This document shows positions 1-8,134 of a stretch of 64,000 nucleotides of DNA, one piece after another. Below the pieces are notes generated by a model. That model was not told the origin of the DNA and ran no database searches. It saw nothing but the letters and a program-made list of their open reading frames with translations. Source of the DNA: JALYNX01 sp040902845 (GTDB lineage: Bacteria > Actinomycetota > Acidimicrobiia > Spongiisociales > ZC4RG35); the NCBI GenBank assembly GCA_040902845.1, contig JBBDWM010000042.1, forward strand, positions 171,356 through 235,355. The letters run 5' to 3'. The position numbers and the translations under genes were made by a program. How positions within the stretch are numbered: position 1 is the stretch's first letter; each line of letters opens with the position of its first letter.

Positions 1-642
1 TCCAGGGGCGAATAGCTCCTTGGTGGCCCGGTCACTGAGCGGGCTCTCCGGGTCGGCGAGGAGGGAATCCCACATCGCTTGCGCGTCCTCACCGAGCAGC
101 GATTCGGGGTCGAAGGAGGGCGAGGAGACGGCAGCCAACACGGCGCCGGTCTTGGGGTCGAGAGCGACCACTGCGCCGGTCTGTCCGGCCAGTGCCTCGT
201 ATGCGGCTCGTTGCAAAGGCCCGTTCACGGTCATCTCGAGACTGTGGGGACGCAGGTCACGCCCCAGGATCACCGAGATCAGGTCGCTGATCGTCAGGTC
301 ACGCTTGGATCTGAGAACCGAGGCATAGGCGTCCTCCAGACCGGAGTCGCCGACGAGGAAGGAGTTGTAACCGACGATGTGGGCGAACGCCTCTCCCTCG
401 GGGTAGGTGCGGACGAACGAGCGCGGGTCCATCGGGTCGACAACGGATTCGGCCACCACGGTGCCGTCGATGGTGACGATCAGACCTCTTTCCTTGCCCC
501 TTTCCGACAGAGCCGGCCGGGCATTGCGAGGGTCGGCCTTGAGGGTGTCGGCATGGACCACCTGGATCCAGGTAACCGCCAGCAGCAGCACGCAGAACGA
601 GGCGAAGACCCCGATCGCGACGCGGCGCACCGGGCCGTTCAT
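1..642 (-). CDS. pbpA: Penicillin-binding protein (PbpA/PBP2 class), N-terminal part
   Basis: This is the transpeptidase partner of RodA in peptidoglycan synthesis. The gene runs off the left edge, so only 214 N-terminal residues are visible. A membrane anchor at about residues 9-30 is followed by the non-catalytic dimerisation domain, with RGLIVTIDGTVVAES and the family phrase TGAVVALDPKTGAVLA. The catalytic SxxK motif lies just outside the window. The ATG overlaps the rodA stop codon as ATGA, which indicates translational coupling. The order pbpA-rodA-pstP-fha is the classical actinobacterial arrangement and supports the assignment. Confidence 0.9.
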   Translation of the reverse strand, partial: MNGPVRRVAIGVFASFCVLLLAVTWIQVVHADTLKADPRNARPALSERGKERGLIVTIDGTVVAESVVDPMDPRSFVRTYPEGEAFAHIVGYNSFLVGDSGLEDAYASVLRSKRDLTISDLISVILGRDLRPHSLEMTVNGPLQRAAYEALAGQTGAVVALDPKTGAVLAAVSSPSFDPESLLGEDAQAMWDSLLADPESPLSDRATKELFAPG

Positions 643-1934
643 GTCGCTTCCTCATGGCTGATCCGGAGCAGGAGGGCGATCAAGATGAGGTTGCCGACCA
701 GCGCCGATCCCCCATAGGACATGAAGGGAAGAGTGATCCCGGTCAACGGGACCACCCTGACCACCCCCCCGATGATCAGAAGCGTCTGAACCGCGAACAC
801 GAACGTGAGACCGGCCGCCAGCAGCTTGCGAAACATGTCCCGGCTCCGGAACGAAATGCCGAGACCGACAGCAATGACAAGCGAGAAGAGGGCGAGTACC
901 GACACCGTTCCGGCAAATCCCAACTCCTCACCCACCGCGGCAAAGATGAAGTCGGTTGAGGCGTTGGGGATCAGGTCAGGCCGGCCCAGACCCGGTCCCG
1001 CGCCCGAGAGACTTCCCGTCCCCATGCCGAAAAGCCCCTGGGCGATCTGGTAGCCCTCGTCGTCGTAGTGTTGAAAAGGGGCCAGCCAGGCGATGACCCT
1101 TCGCTGCACATGATCGAACATGAAATACGAAGCCACCCCCCCCGCCGCCGCCATGAACCCGCCTGCCACCAGATAGCCGGAGGTCCCGGTGGCGGCATAG
1201 AGCAGGAGCACGAACCCGGCGAAGAGCAACAACGAGGCTCCCAGGTCGCGCTGAGAGACCAGGATCAGGATGCTCACCAACCAGGTCAAGACGAGGGGTA
1301 TGAGCTGTCGGGGCTCGGGGAACGGAATCGGGCCCAGGTGGCGGCGCGCCTCTCGCAGGGCTTTTTGATGATCGGCTAAGTACGCCGCCAAGTAGATCAC
1401 GAAGCCGAGCTTGGCCAGTTCGGCTGGCTGGAACTGAAGCGTGGTGAAGCCGATGTCGAGGACGATCCACAGCCGCGACCCGTTCACCACCAGGCCCTTG
1501 AGCGGGAAGCCCCAATCGGTGGGCAGGTTGGGGAGCACCAACAAGATCAGGGAGACCAGCAGTGTGATGTTGCGATAGCGGCGGAGGATGGTGGTCGAAC
1601 TACGGGCGAAGAGGGCGAGCACGGCCACGGCCGCACCTGCAGCTATCAGCATCCACCATCTCTGCAACCCCGCCTTGACCGGGTCGAGCCGGTAGATCTC
1701 AATGAAACCGAGGGCAGTCAGCGCGGTGATCGGTGCGATCAGCAGCGGGGTGGCCCGCGGCGCCCAGGTTCGAACCGCAAGGTGGAGCCCGCCGAAGGCG
1801 ATCAGGAACACGAGAAAAGTGAGTGCCGTCTGGGCGTCGACACTCTGTTCGCGGGCGAAATTGACCAGCGTGACACCGAATCCGGCGAGCACCGACGCCG
1901 CGACCACGGTTGCGCCTTCGGCGTTACGTGTCAT
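639..1934 (-). CDS. rodA: FtsW/RodA/SpoVE-family glycosyltransferase
   Basis: A 431-residue polytopic membrane protein of the SEDS family, which polymerises lipid II into glycan strands together with a class B PBP. Around ten hydrophobic segments are visible. The C-terminal family signature ASTDFIFAAVGEELGF and a final PFMSYGGSALVGNL loop are intact. It overlaps the upstream phosphatase by 11 bases and the downstream pbpA by four, so all are probably in one transcript. In this context RodA is a better name than FtsW, which usually sits in the dcw cluster. Confidence 0.93.
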   Translation of the reverse strand: MTRNAEGATVVAASVLAGFGVTLVNFAREQSVDAQTALTFLVFLIAFGGLHLAVRTWAPRATPLLIAPITALTALGFIEIYRLDPVKAGLQRWWMLIAAGAAVAVLALFARSSTTILRRYRNITLLVSLILLVLPNLPTDWGFPLKGLVVNGSRLWIVLDIGFTTLQFQPAELAKLGFVIYLAAYLADHQKALREARRHLGPIPFPEPRQLIPLVLTWLVSILILVSQRDLGASLLLFAGFVLLLYAATGTSGYLVAGGFMAAAGGVASYFMFDHVQRRVIAWLAPFQHYDDEGYQIAQGLFGMGTGSLSGAGPGLGRPDLIPNASTDFIFAAVGEELGFAGTVSVLALFSLVIAVGLGISFRSRDMFRKLLAAGLTFVFAVQTLLIIGGVVRVVPLTGITLPFMSYGGSALVGNLILIALLLRISHEEAT

Positions 1935-2646
1935 TCGCTCCGGGGAGGACGTCCACGATGATCACGGTGACGTTGTCTTGGCCCCCCGCCTTGTTGGCCT
2001 TCTCGATCAGGGCCCAGACGGTCTCGTCCGCCGACTCGGTAGCCAGGTTCTCCGCGATCTCGTCATCGGTGAGCATCAGGGTGAGCCCGTCGGAGCAGAG
2101 CAGGAGGCGATCACCAGGCTCGAGCGGCAATTCGATCTCGTCGACATTCACGAAACGGGTGAGCCCCAGGCACCGAGTGAGCATGTGGCTGTGGGGGTGA
2201 TCAGCGGCTTCCTTCGGAGACAAGGTTCCGGCCGCCACGTACTGAGCCACCACCGTGTGGTCGTCCGTGAGTTGGCGAAGTGCCCCGCCTCGAAAGAGAT
2301 AGGCCCGGCTGTCACCGATATGCCCGAAGTGGGCGGTGCCCTCGGAGGTCAGTTCCACGAGGGTGAGAGTCGTCGCCATCCCCTCCAGATCCGGTTGTCG
2401 CGCCACCTGCTCCCGGATAGCCCGGTTGGCCGCGGCCACCCGATCGGCGGGTGCGAGGTCTGACGAGGCGGCGGTGTTGACCGCGAGGCGGGAGGCCACT
2501 TCCCCTGCAATGTGCCCCCCCATTCCATCAGCCACCATGAGGACCGCAGGACCACTCGATTCCCCTGATGTCGCTGGGAAAACGGTGTCCTCGTTATTCG
2601 TCCTGACCATGCCCTGATGACTGGCGGCGGCCCATATATATCTCAC
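1924..2646 (-). CDS. pstP: PP2C-family serine/threonine phosphatase
   Basis: A 240-residue phosphoprotein phosphatase expected to reverse Ser/Thr kinase signalling, for example on FHA proteins and cell-wall enzymes. Metal-binding PP2C motifs are present: NNED (D20), ADGMGG (D40), GDSRAYL (D112), CSDGLT (D186) and GGQDNVT (D224). It ends after the catalytic domain. The Mycobacterium PstP has an additional membrane segment and extracellular domain, so this is a shorter soluble form. It overlaps fhaB by four bases and rodA by eleven. No partner kinase is visible in the window and it may lie beyond the left edge. Confidence 0.92.
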   Translation of the reverse strand: MRYIWAAASHQGMVRTNNEDTVFPATSGESSGPAVLMVADGMGGHIAGEVASRLAVNTAASSDLAPADRVAAANRAIREQVARQPDLEGMATTLTLVELTSEGTAHFGHIGDSRAYLFRGGALRQLTDDHTVVAQYVAAGTLSPKEAADHPHSHMLTRCLGLTRFVNVDEIELPLEPGDRLLLCSDGLTLMLTDDEIAENLATESADETVWALIEKANKAGGQDNVTVIIVDVLPGANDT

Positions 2647-3053
2647 CGCACCTCCATGACCGTCTTGCCCACCTGGATGGTGTCGCCCCGTCGCAAGGAC
2701 GTGGGCGCAGTGACCCGGCGCCCGTTGACATAGGTGCCATTGGTGCTGCCCAGGTCGTGGAGAACCATCCCGTTCTCCTGAGCGACCAGCCTCATGTGGA
2801 ATTCCGAAGCGTAGGGATCGTTGAGAAGCACGTCGGCCTCATCCGACCTCCCTAGAACGCTGACGTCATTCACTTCCAACTCCATGCCCTGTTGAGTGTC
2901 GGACTTGACGAGGACAATTTTCGTCCCCTCCCGCCGCCTGCGACGAAGAGAGATCCCCAAGTGAGAGCCGATGGCACGCGCCACCTGCCACACGAACAGA
3001 TACACCAATCCCAAGAAGATGATGCGGAGCAGGGCGAGAATCAGATCAGGCAC
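2643..3053 (-). CDS. fhaB: Membrane-anchored FHA-domain protein (FhaB-like)
   Basis: A 136-residue protein with one N-terminal membrane helix (about residues 3-25) and a C-terminal forkhead-associated domain (about 55-136) that reads phosphothreonine. The FHA motifs GRSDEAD, SEFHMRL and NGTYVNGRRV are present. The usual SRxH is SEFH here. FhaB/FipA links Ser/Thr kinases to cell division in actinobacteria. The gene overlaps both its neighbours by a few bases, consistent with one signalling operon. Confidence 0.9.
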   Translation of the reverse strand: MPDLILALLRIIFLGLVYLFVWQVARAIGSHLGISLRRRRREGTKIVLVKSDTQQGMELEVNDVSVLGRSDEADVLLNDPYASEFHMRLVAQENGMVLHDLGSTNGTYVNGRRVTAPTSLRRGDTIQVGKTVMEVR

Positions 3054-3705
3054 GGTCCGACCCCTCGTGGAATCTGAATCGATGGCCGGAGAACCCGATC
3101 ATGTCGCCCCGGTTGAGCCGGTGCGGCCCGGAGCTGATCCGGATCCCGTCGAGCACGGTTCCGTTGACGGATCCGAGATCCTCGATCCAGACCTGGCTGT
3201 CGGCTCGCCAGATGAGAGCATGTCGGCGGCTCACCTCCTCGAAGGGGAGCACCACGTCCGAGTCGCTGGCGCGCCCGACCAAGGCTCGGTTGGGGCCGAT
3301 GTCGTATGAGGTGGCACCGACCAGACGAGCCCATGGTGGGATCTTTCCCACCATGACGGAGGGGACACAGGTGAACTGACCGGGTGACACCGCATCCGAG
3401 GTTTCGATCAAGACGGTGGGTGGCCCTTCGAGACGCAACCCCGCCTCCGCGGCGTGCTCGGCCAGAGCGAGCTCGAGTCGTCGTTGCAGTCTGGTGGGGT
3501 CGACGTCCAGATCAGCGGGATTCACCTTCAACACGTACCGATTGGAGGTGGCAGGCCCGGATTCATGCTCGAAACTGGTCAGATCGGCCTCGCGGGCGAT
3601 GCGACCGGCCATCTCCGAGGGGTGGAGGCGGCCCGAGAACACACGCCCGGCAGCACCTTCGAAGAGGCGTTCCAGACGGCGTTCGAGACTTCTGGCGAGG
3701 CTCAC
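3046..3705 (-). CDS. fhaA: FhaA-like protein (DUF3662 plus FHA domain)
   Basis: A 219-residue cytosolic protein. The N-terminal DUF3662 domain (about residues 1-115, starting SLARSLERRLERLFEG) is typical of FhaA. The C-terminal FHA domain (about 135-215) carries LVGRASDSDVV, VSRRHALIW and LGSVNGT. FhaA is a Ser/Thr-kinase substrate that interacts with cell-wall assembly proteins. Proteins of this family can be much longer because of a disordered linker; here the two domains are almost directly joined. It is the first gene of the leftward cluster, so the promoter should lie in 3706-3789. Confidence 0.92.
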   Translation of the reverse strand: MSLARSLERRLERLFEGAAGRVFSGRLHPSEMAGRIAREADLTSFEHESGPATSNRYVLKVNPADLDVDPTRLQRRLELALAEHAAEAGLRLEGPPTVLIETSDAVSPGQFTCVPSVMVGKIPPWARLVGATSYDIGPNRALVGRASDSDVVLPFEEVSRRHALIWRADSQVWIEDLGSVNGTVLDGIRISSGPHRLNRGDMIGFSGHRFRFHEGSDRA

Positions 3706-3789
3706 GCGGGAGAGGTTACGGCCGGTGGGGGATAGAGGAGGCCGACTACCGCAACTCCGGGAGCAGGGTTACCATTTCCCGGCCGTTAC

Positions 3790-3876
<87 letters not shown>

Positions 3877-3924
3877 GGGGTTTCGGCCGCTACAGAGTTT
3901 CTGCTCGGCGGCGAGAAACTCCCG

Positions 3925-3944
3925 TTTGCAACTCGATTGCAACC
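3925..3944. repeat. Candidate integrase arm-type sites (left)
   Basis: Two TTGCAAC-like units about ten bases apart lie 50 bases inside the left end of the island. Similar GCAAC units cluster just inside the right end (15103-15136). Short repeats near both ends suit integrase arm binding, but no footprint data exist and they may be coincidental. Confidence 0.35.
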
Positions 3945-3987
3945 ATTTCAATCGCACGAGTGTTCGATCAGGGTCGTCCGGGGTCCC

Positions 3988-4320
3988 TCAGTCGAGGGCG
4001 AGGAAGGACGCCGTTTCGTCTTCGAGAAACGCCATGATCGTGTCGTGGCCGTCTTGGATCGCCTGCTCAATGTCGCTCGTCGTGCAGTTGCCCAACCGGA
4101 CCCAGATCACTTTCGGTGGGGGCCCGGACACCAATGCCCTCTGATGGAAGTCTTCGTCCTTCGACACGATGACGAATCCGTGATCGAGCGCATACCTCCA
4201 AATTGCGTCGTCGGTCGCATCGCCTAGCCCGAGCAAGGCGACATGAGACGAGTCGGGGAAGGTCTCAGAGATTCGCGGTATCAGCCGACGCGAGATGTTC
4301 GCATCGAGGAGCAGCTTCAC
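3988..4320 (-). CDS. DUF5615-type PIN-like toxin
   Basis: A 110-residue protein resembling the PIN-like nucleases of type II toxin-antitoxin pairs. It begins MKLLLDANISRRL, with the acidic residue of the PIN core at D7. It continues with a DDAIWRYALDHG helix and the conserved KDEDFHQRA segment. It is translated directly after the DUF433 antitoxin with a four-base overlap, the usual antitoxin-first order. It may stabilise the island. Catalytic activity is inferred only from the family. Confidence 0.85.
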   Translation of the reverse strand: MKLLLDANISRRLIPRISETFPDSSHVALLGLGDATDDAIWRYALDHGFVIVSKDEDFHQRALVSGPPPKVIWVRLGNCTTSDIEQAIQDGHDTIMAFLEDETASFLALD

Positions 4321-4538
4321 GCGCCGGAGACAAGCTTGCGTTCACGATCGGCAGCGAACGCCAGACATGCCCGGATGTCCTCCTGCTCGAGTTCGGGGAA
4401 GTCGCTGAGGATCTCCTCTTCGCTCATCCCCGACGCGAGGTAGTCGAGGACGTCATAGACAGTAATGCGCAGCCCTCGAATGATGGGCTTTCCGCCGCGC
4501 TTGCCCGGTTCGGTCGTAATGCGGTCCTGATAGTTCAC
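4317..4538 (-). CDS. DUF433 antitoxin
   Basis: A 73-residue protein with the DUF433 pattern: an N-terminal strand (QDRITTEPGKRGGKPIIRG), a TVYDVLDYLASGMSEEEIL winged-helix core and a C-terminal helix ending CLAFAADRE. Such proteins pair with DUF5615 toxins, bind their own promoter and neutralise the nuclease. The stop overlaps the toxin start by four bases. The pair sits between the attachment site and the broken integrase. Confidence 0.87.
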   Translation of the reverse strand: MNYQDRITTEPGKRGGKPIIRGLRITVYDVLDYLASGMSEEEILSDFPELEQEDIRACLAFAADRERKLVSGA

Positions 4539-4608
4539 GATCTCACCCGATTCTAGATGTCCTGGTGGCGGATCAATGCCAGGGAGGAAGGAGTGCGTTG
4601 CTCATGCC

Positions 4609-5376
4609 TCAACCGGACGACTGTTCGATGAGCGCGGCGACAGCCTCGGCCGCGGCGCGGTCCATCCCTTCGATCACGTGGCTGTAGCGGTCCATCGTGA
4701 TCGAGATCGAGGAGTGCCCGAGCCGCTCCTGCACCACCTTCGGAGGTACACCAGCAGTCAACGCCAGCGTCGCCCAGCCGTGGCGCGCGGCGTCGTGCGG
4801 TGTCAACGGCTGCACCCCGGCCTGCGTAGCCTGCTGTTTCGTCCACCGGGTGAAGGTGGCCGGGTTGACAGGATCGCCAATCGCGTTCGTGAACACGAGA
4901 TCGAGCTTGGCCCATGCATCCCCCGCCATCAAGCGCTCCTCGTTCTGCCGGCGGCGGTGCTCCTTCAAGGCGGCGATGGTTCCGGTGTCGAGGGCGATGA
5001 CCCGCCGGGATCCTCGGTTCTTCGTTTCGCCGGTTCGGAGCACCGGTTTGCCTTTGATCGGGACGAGGGTGTCCACGATGGCGAGCCGTCCCTCCTCGAG
5101 GTCGACGTTCCGCCATCGGACACCGAGCACTTCGCTTCGTCTCATCCCGGTGAGACATACCAGTCGCCACGCCACACCGAGCCGATGCGCGGCGACATGG
5201 TCGAGGAACCTTCCCAGCTCGTCGGCGGTCCAGGTGTTCACCTCAGGAGGGTCCGGTCTTGGAAGCTCGACATGCTCGGCCGGATTCCGTGCCAGGATGC
5301 CCTGCCTCACCGCGTCCTTGAGGGCCTTGTGCACGACGGCGTGGGTGTTCTTAACCGTTGCCGGCGCCCAGGTCGC
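4609..5376 (-). pseudogene. Tyrosine integrase, N-terminally truncated
   Basis: This is the C-terminal catalytic domain of a phage-type tyrosine recombinase. The frame starts abruptly near WAPATVKNTHAV, in the middle of what is normally the SAM-like core-binding domain. It then shows the catalytic set: TGMRRSEVLG (Arg), HDAARHG (His and Arg), LGHSSI (His) and DRYSHV (Tyr). The N-terminal arm-binding domain is missing because the frame joins the 3' end of a flavin reductase near 5380. A GTG at 5334 could start a shortened protein of 241 residues. The element is probably immobile without help. Confidence 0.85.
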
Positions 5377-6125
5377 CCCGAGCTCTCGGCTCGAAGACGA
5401 AGTTCGTTGCCGTGCCGAACGATGTCGAGGACTCGGGCTGCCGTGTGGAGTCGAATCCCGAGGTCAGTGGCGTGGTCGGCGATCTCGGCGCTGACGTCGT
5501 GGTCGAGCATGTACAGAATCTGGTCGAGCGTCTCGAACACTGTTACGTCGGATTCCACACGCCGGAACAGGTAGGCGAACTCCATGCCGATCACTCCGCC
5601 GCCGATAACGGCCAGACGTCGGGGCGGTTGCTCCCAGCCCAGGGCCTCGACGTGGGTGGCCGAGAGTTCGATGCCTGCGATCGGTGGGCGGGGTGGGCGG
5701 CGTCCGGTGGCGATCAGAATGTGGTCGGCAGTGAATGTTTCATCACCTGCTCGAACCGTGTGCGCGTCAATCAGGTGCGCCTCGGCGGTCACGAGGCGGG
5801 CGCCATGGGCCACAAGTTGTTCCGGTTTGGGATCTGCGCAGCGGTGGACGATCTGCTGTGCTCGCTGAACGGCCTGCTGCCAATCCACAGAGGGCGTGCC
5901 AACATCGATAGCGAATTCGTCCAGTCGCCGGGAGAGGGTGAGGAGTTCGGTGACCCTGACCAGAGTCTGTTTCGGTATTCAACCGTAGTGAAGTCAGGTG
6001 CCGCCGAGATGGTCGCGTTCGATGAGAAGGACCCGCCGCTGGAGCCGCAAGGCAGTCTCCGCAGCGGCACCGCCGCCGGGTCCACCTCCGATGACGATCA
6101 GGTCGAACGAGTCGGGGGCAGTCAT
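5307..6125 (-). pseudogene. Flavin disulfide reductase (MerA/LPD family) with two in-frame TGA codons at the redox cysteines; 3' truncated
   Basis: From ATG 6125 the frame encodes an FAD/NAD(P)-dependent class I pyridine nucleotide-disulfide reductase. The FAD motif is VIGGGPGGGAAAE (about residues 11-23). The active-site segment reads GGT-TGA-LHYG-TGA-IPKQTL, with TGA at residues 44 (5996-5994) and 49 (5981-5979). These are exactly the Cys-x4-Cys positions of the family. ATGRRPPRPPI and the NAD motif AVIGGGVIGMEFA follow. No other stop interrupts about 245 family-like residues, and a SECIS-like hairpin follows the second TGA. I read this as a selenoprotein with a U-x4-U centre. Homology ends near 5385, where it meets the integrase fragment, so the C-terminal dimerisation domain is lost and the present copy is probably not functional. 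Confidence 0.8.
5952..5967 (-). promoter_or_regulatory. Candidate bacterial SECIS hairpin
   Basis: Downstream of the second TGA (5981-5979) the transcript can form a six-pair stem, GACTCT with AGGGTC (one U-G pair), closed by a GGTC apical loop at 5961-5958. There are 17 bases between the TGA and GGTC. An apical GGUC about this far after the UGA is the known SelB-binding feature of E. coli fdhF. Whether it also serves the first TGA 15 bases upstream is unclear. Confidence 0.65.
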
Positions 6126-6265
6126 CGTTGTCTCCCACCGGTCACCGGTAGCCGAATAACGGATGAATCCCTCGACCTACTCGTTGAGATCCCCATCGAC
6201 TGCATGGTGTGATTGCCGCCCACCTTTAGCCTGACTGCTACCACAGCTCTGTCCGATGTCGGCAT
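6122..6265 (-). CDS. Small ORF coupled to the reductase
   Basis: A 47-residue frame starts at ATG 6265 after a strong AAGGAGG site and ends with its TGA overlapping the reductase ATG (ATGA). No family or membrane segment is recognised, and the composition (many Ser and Arg) is not typical. It could be a leader peptide that couples translation, or chance. The ribosome binding site and overlap are the only support. Confidence 0.3.
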   Translation of the reverse strand: MPTSDRAVVAVRLKVGGNHTMQSMGISTSRSRDSSVIRLPVTGGRQR

Positions 6266-6352
6266 GCAGCCCTCCTTCTTGGATCGTTCACACCCTACTC
6301 CCACCCGTACCCCGACTGGCCCCGAAGACATCGGCGGGAAACGAGCGCCGGG

Positions 6353-8134
6353 TCATACGGCAACGGCGGACGGTGTTCGCCCGATGAGTGCGGAGAGTGC
6401 GTCGGCGCCGGTGGGGGCGGTGGCCTGCCAGGAAACGACTGCGAGTCGATCGTGGCGGGTAAGGATGTCGGCCAGCCATCGTTGTTCGTGTCGGGCGCGT
6501 TCGGCGAGCACGAGGTGACGGGTGTCGGTGGCGGTCAGGGTTTGGTTGGCCACCCACGCGGCGGGCCGGATATCGGCGCGTTCCAGGTCGGCTTGCAGTT
6601 CGGCGGCTTCGTGCACCGGAGTGGGTTCGGGCAGAGTGACCAGCAGTAGTGTGGTGTATTCGGGGTCGCGCAGCCGTGTGAGGAGTCTCGCCACGTCGTC
6701 GCTGGTCTGGTCTTGGTGTCGTTCCACCTCCCGCTGGTAGGACTGGGCGGCGTCCAACAGGAGCAGGGTGTGACCGGTTGGGGCGGTGTCGAGCACGACG
6801 ATGCGATCCAACGCCGCGCCGACTGTGGCGGCGAAGGCACGGAACACGGCGATTTCGGTGGTGCAGGGGGATCGGAGATCTTCTTCGAGCACGGCTATGC
6901 CGTCGGCGTCGAGACCGGCCCCGGCATCGGCTAAAACCTGGGCAGTGTACTTCGCGGTGGCAGCATCGGGGTCGATGCGTTCCACGACGAGACTCTCTGG
7001 GAGTGCGTCGTCTCCGGCGAGAGCGCCGGCGAGGTGACCGGCGGGATCCGTCGTGGACAACGTGACGGGCAGGCCGCGGCGGGCCAGGTCGACGGCGAGA
7101 GCCGCCGCGATTGTGGTCTTGCCGACACCCCCCTTGCCCATGGTCATGACCAGACCGTGGCCCCGTTCGGCGATCCGGTCGGCGATGGCGTCCAGGCTGG
7201 TCGTGGCGCCGGGGAAGTTGATCGTTTCGTCGACAGTGGAGGTGCGGTGGCCTTCGAGAAATCTGGCGAGGGCATCGGCACCGATCGGCGACACGGCGAG
7301 AAGGGGCAGCGTGTCGCGCGGTAGTTCGGCCAATCCGCGGGGGATGGACGTCATCGCGTCTGCGTGTAGTTCGGCGAGGGCTCGGGCCGTGGCATCGTCG
7401 GAGTCGTCGGAGGTGAACATGCCGTTCACGATGAGATGTTGGCTCCCGATGCCGATCGCGGCGAGTTCGCGACGGGCGCGGTCGGCTTCTTCGAACGAGG
7501 CGATCTCGGGCCGGGTGACGAGGACGAGTGAGGTCTTCGTCGAATCGGCGAGTGAATCGAGCGCCAGCCGGTAGCTGTCGTGGGCCTGGGTGAGTCCCGA
7601 CATGGGCCCGATGCAGGTCACGCCAGCGGTGTTGGTGTCGAGAAACCCGGTCCACGCGCCGGGGAGCGCGAGGAGGCGCAGCGTATGACCCGTTGGAGCG
7701 GTGTCGAATATGACGTGGTCGTATCCGGCGGTGGCGTCGGGCTCGGTCAGTAGCCGGGTGAACTCGTCGAAGGCGGCGATTTCAACGGTGCAGGCGCCGG
7801 AAAGCTGCTCTTCGATGTTGGCGACCACTCCGTCGGGGAGCACTCCCCGGTAGGGGCCGACAATGCGGTCGCGATATGCGGACGCCGCCGCCTCGGGGTC
7901 GATGTCCATGGCATCGAGACCGAAGACGCCGTTCACCGGTCGTGGACTGGACCCGATCGGCGTGGCTAGTACCTCGGAGAGGTTCGATGCCGGGTCGGTG
8001 CTGACCAGGAGGACCCGTCGACCGTGCCGGGCCAGGACTACGGCCGTCGCCGACGACAGCGAGGTCTTGCCCACGCCACCCTTGCCGGTGAAGAACAAGA
8101 AGCGGTTGGGATCGGCGAGGAGCCCTTCGAGCAT
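6353..8134 (-). CDS. arsA: ArsA arsenite-transporting ATPase (tandem halves)
   Basis: A 593-residue ATPase that energises arsenite efflux. Two homologous halves each contain a P-loop, TGKGGVGKTS (about residue 17) and MGKGGVGKTT (about 332), and the switch motif DTAPTGHT. The three metalloid-binding cysteines of ArsA have counterparts in GACTVEIA, GVTCIGPM and SPCTTEIA. The ATG at 8134 overlaps the arsD stop as TGATG; a TTG two codons upstream is an alternative. The usual membrane partner of ArsA is ArsB, but here the available permeases are ACR3 and ArsP. Confidence 0.95.
   Translation of the reverse strand: MLEGLLADPNRFLFFTGKGGVGKTSLSSATAVVLARHGRRVLLVSTDPASNLSEVLATPIGSSPRPVNGVFGLDAMDIDPEAAASAYRDRIVGPYRGVLPDGVVANIEEQLSGACTVEIAAFDEFTRLLTEPDATAGYDHVIFDTAPTGHTLRLLALPGAWTGFLDTNTAGVTCIGPMSGLTQAHDSYRLALDSLADSTKTSLVLVTRPEIASFEEADRARRELAAIGIGSQHLIVNGMFTSDDSDDATARALAELHADAMTSIPRGLAELPRDTLPLLAVSPIGADALARFLEGHRTSTVDETINFPGATTSLDAIADRIAERGHGLVMTMGKGGVGKTTIAAALAVDLARRGLPVTLSTTDPAGHLAGALAGDDALPESLVVERIDPDAATAKYTAQVLADAGAGLDADGIAVLEEDLRSPCTTEIAVFRAFAATVGAALDRIVVLDTAPTGHTLLLLDAAQSYQREVERHQDQTSDDVARLLTRLRDPEYTTLLLVTLPEPTPVHEAAELQADLERADIRPAAWVANQTLTATDTRHLVLAERARHEQRWLADILTRHDRLAVVSWQATAPTGADALSALIGRTPSAVAV

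Noticed and set aside
6288..7655. Long open frame antisense to arsA (455 codons, very rich in Arg and His)
   Set aside because: It is a shifted-frame shadow of a clear ArsA gene; high GC gives long spurious frames and the composition is not protein-like.
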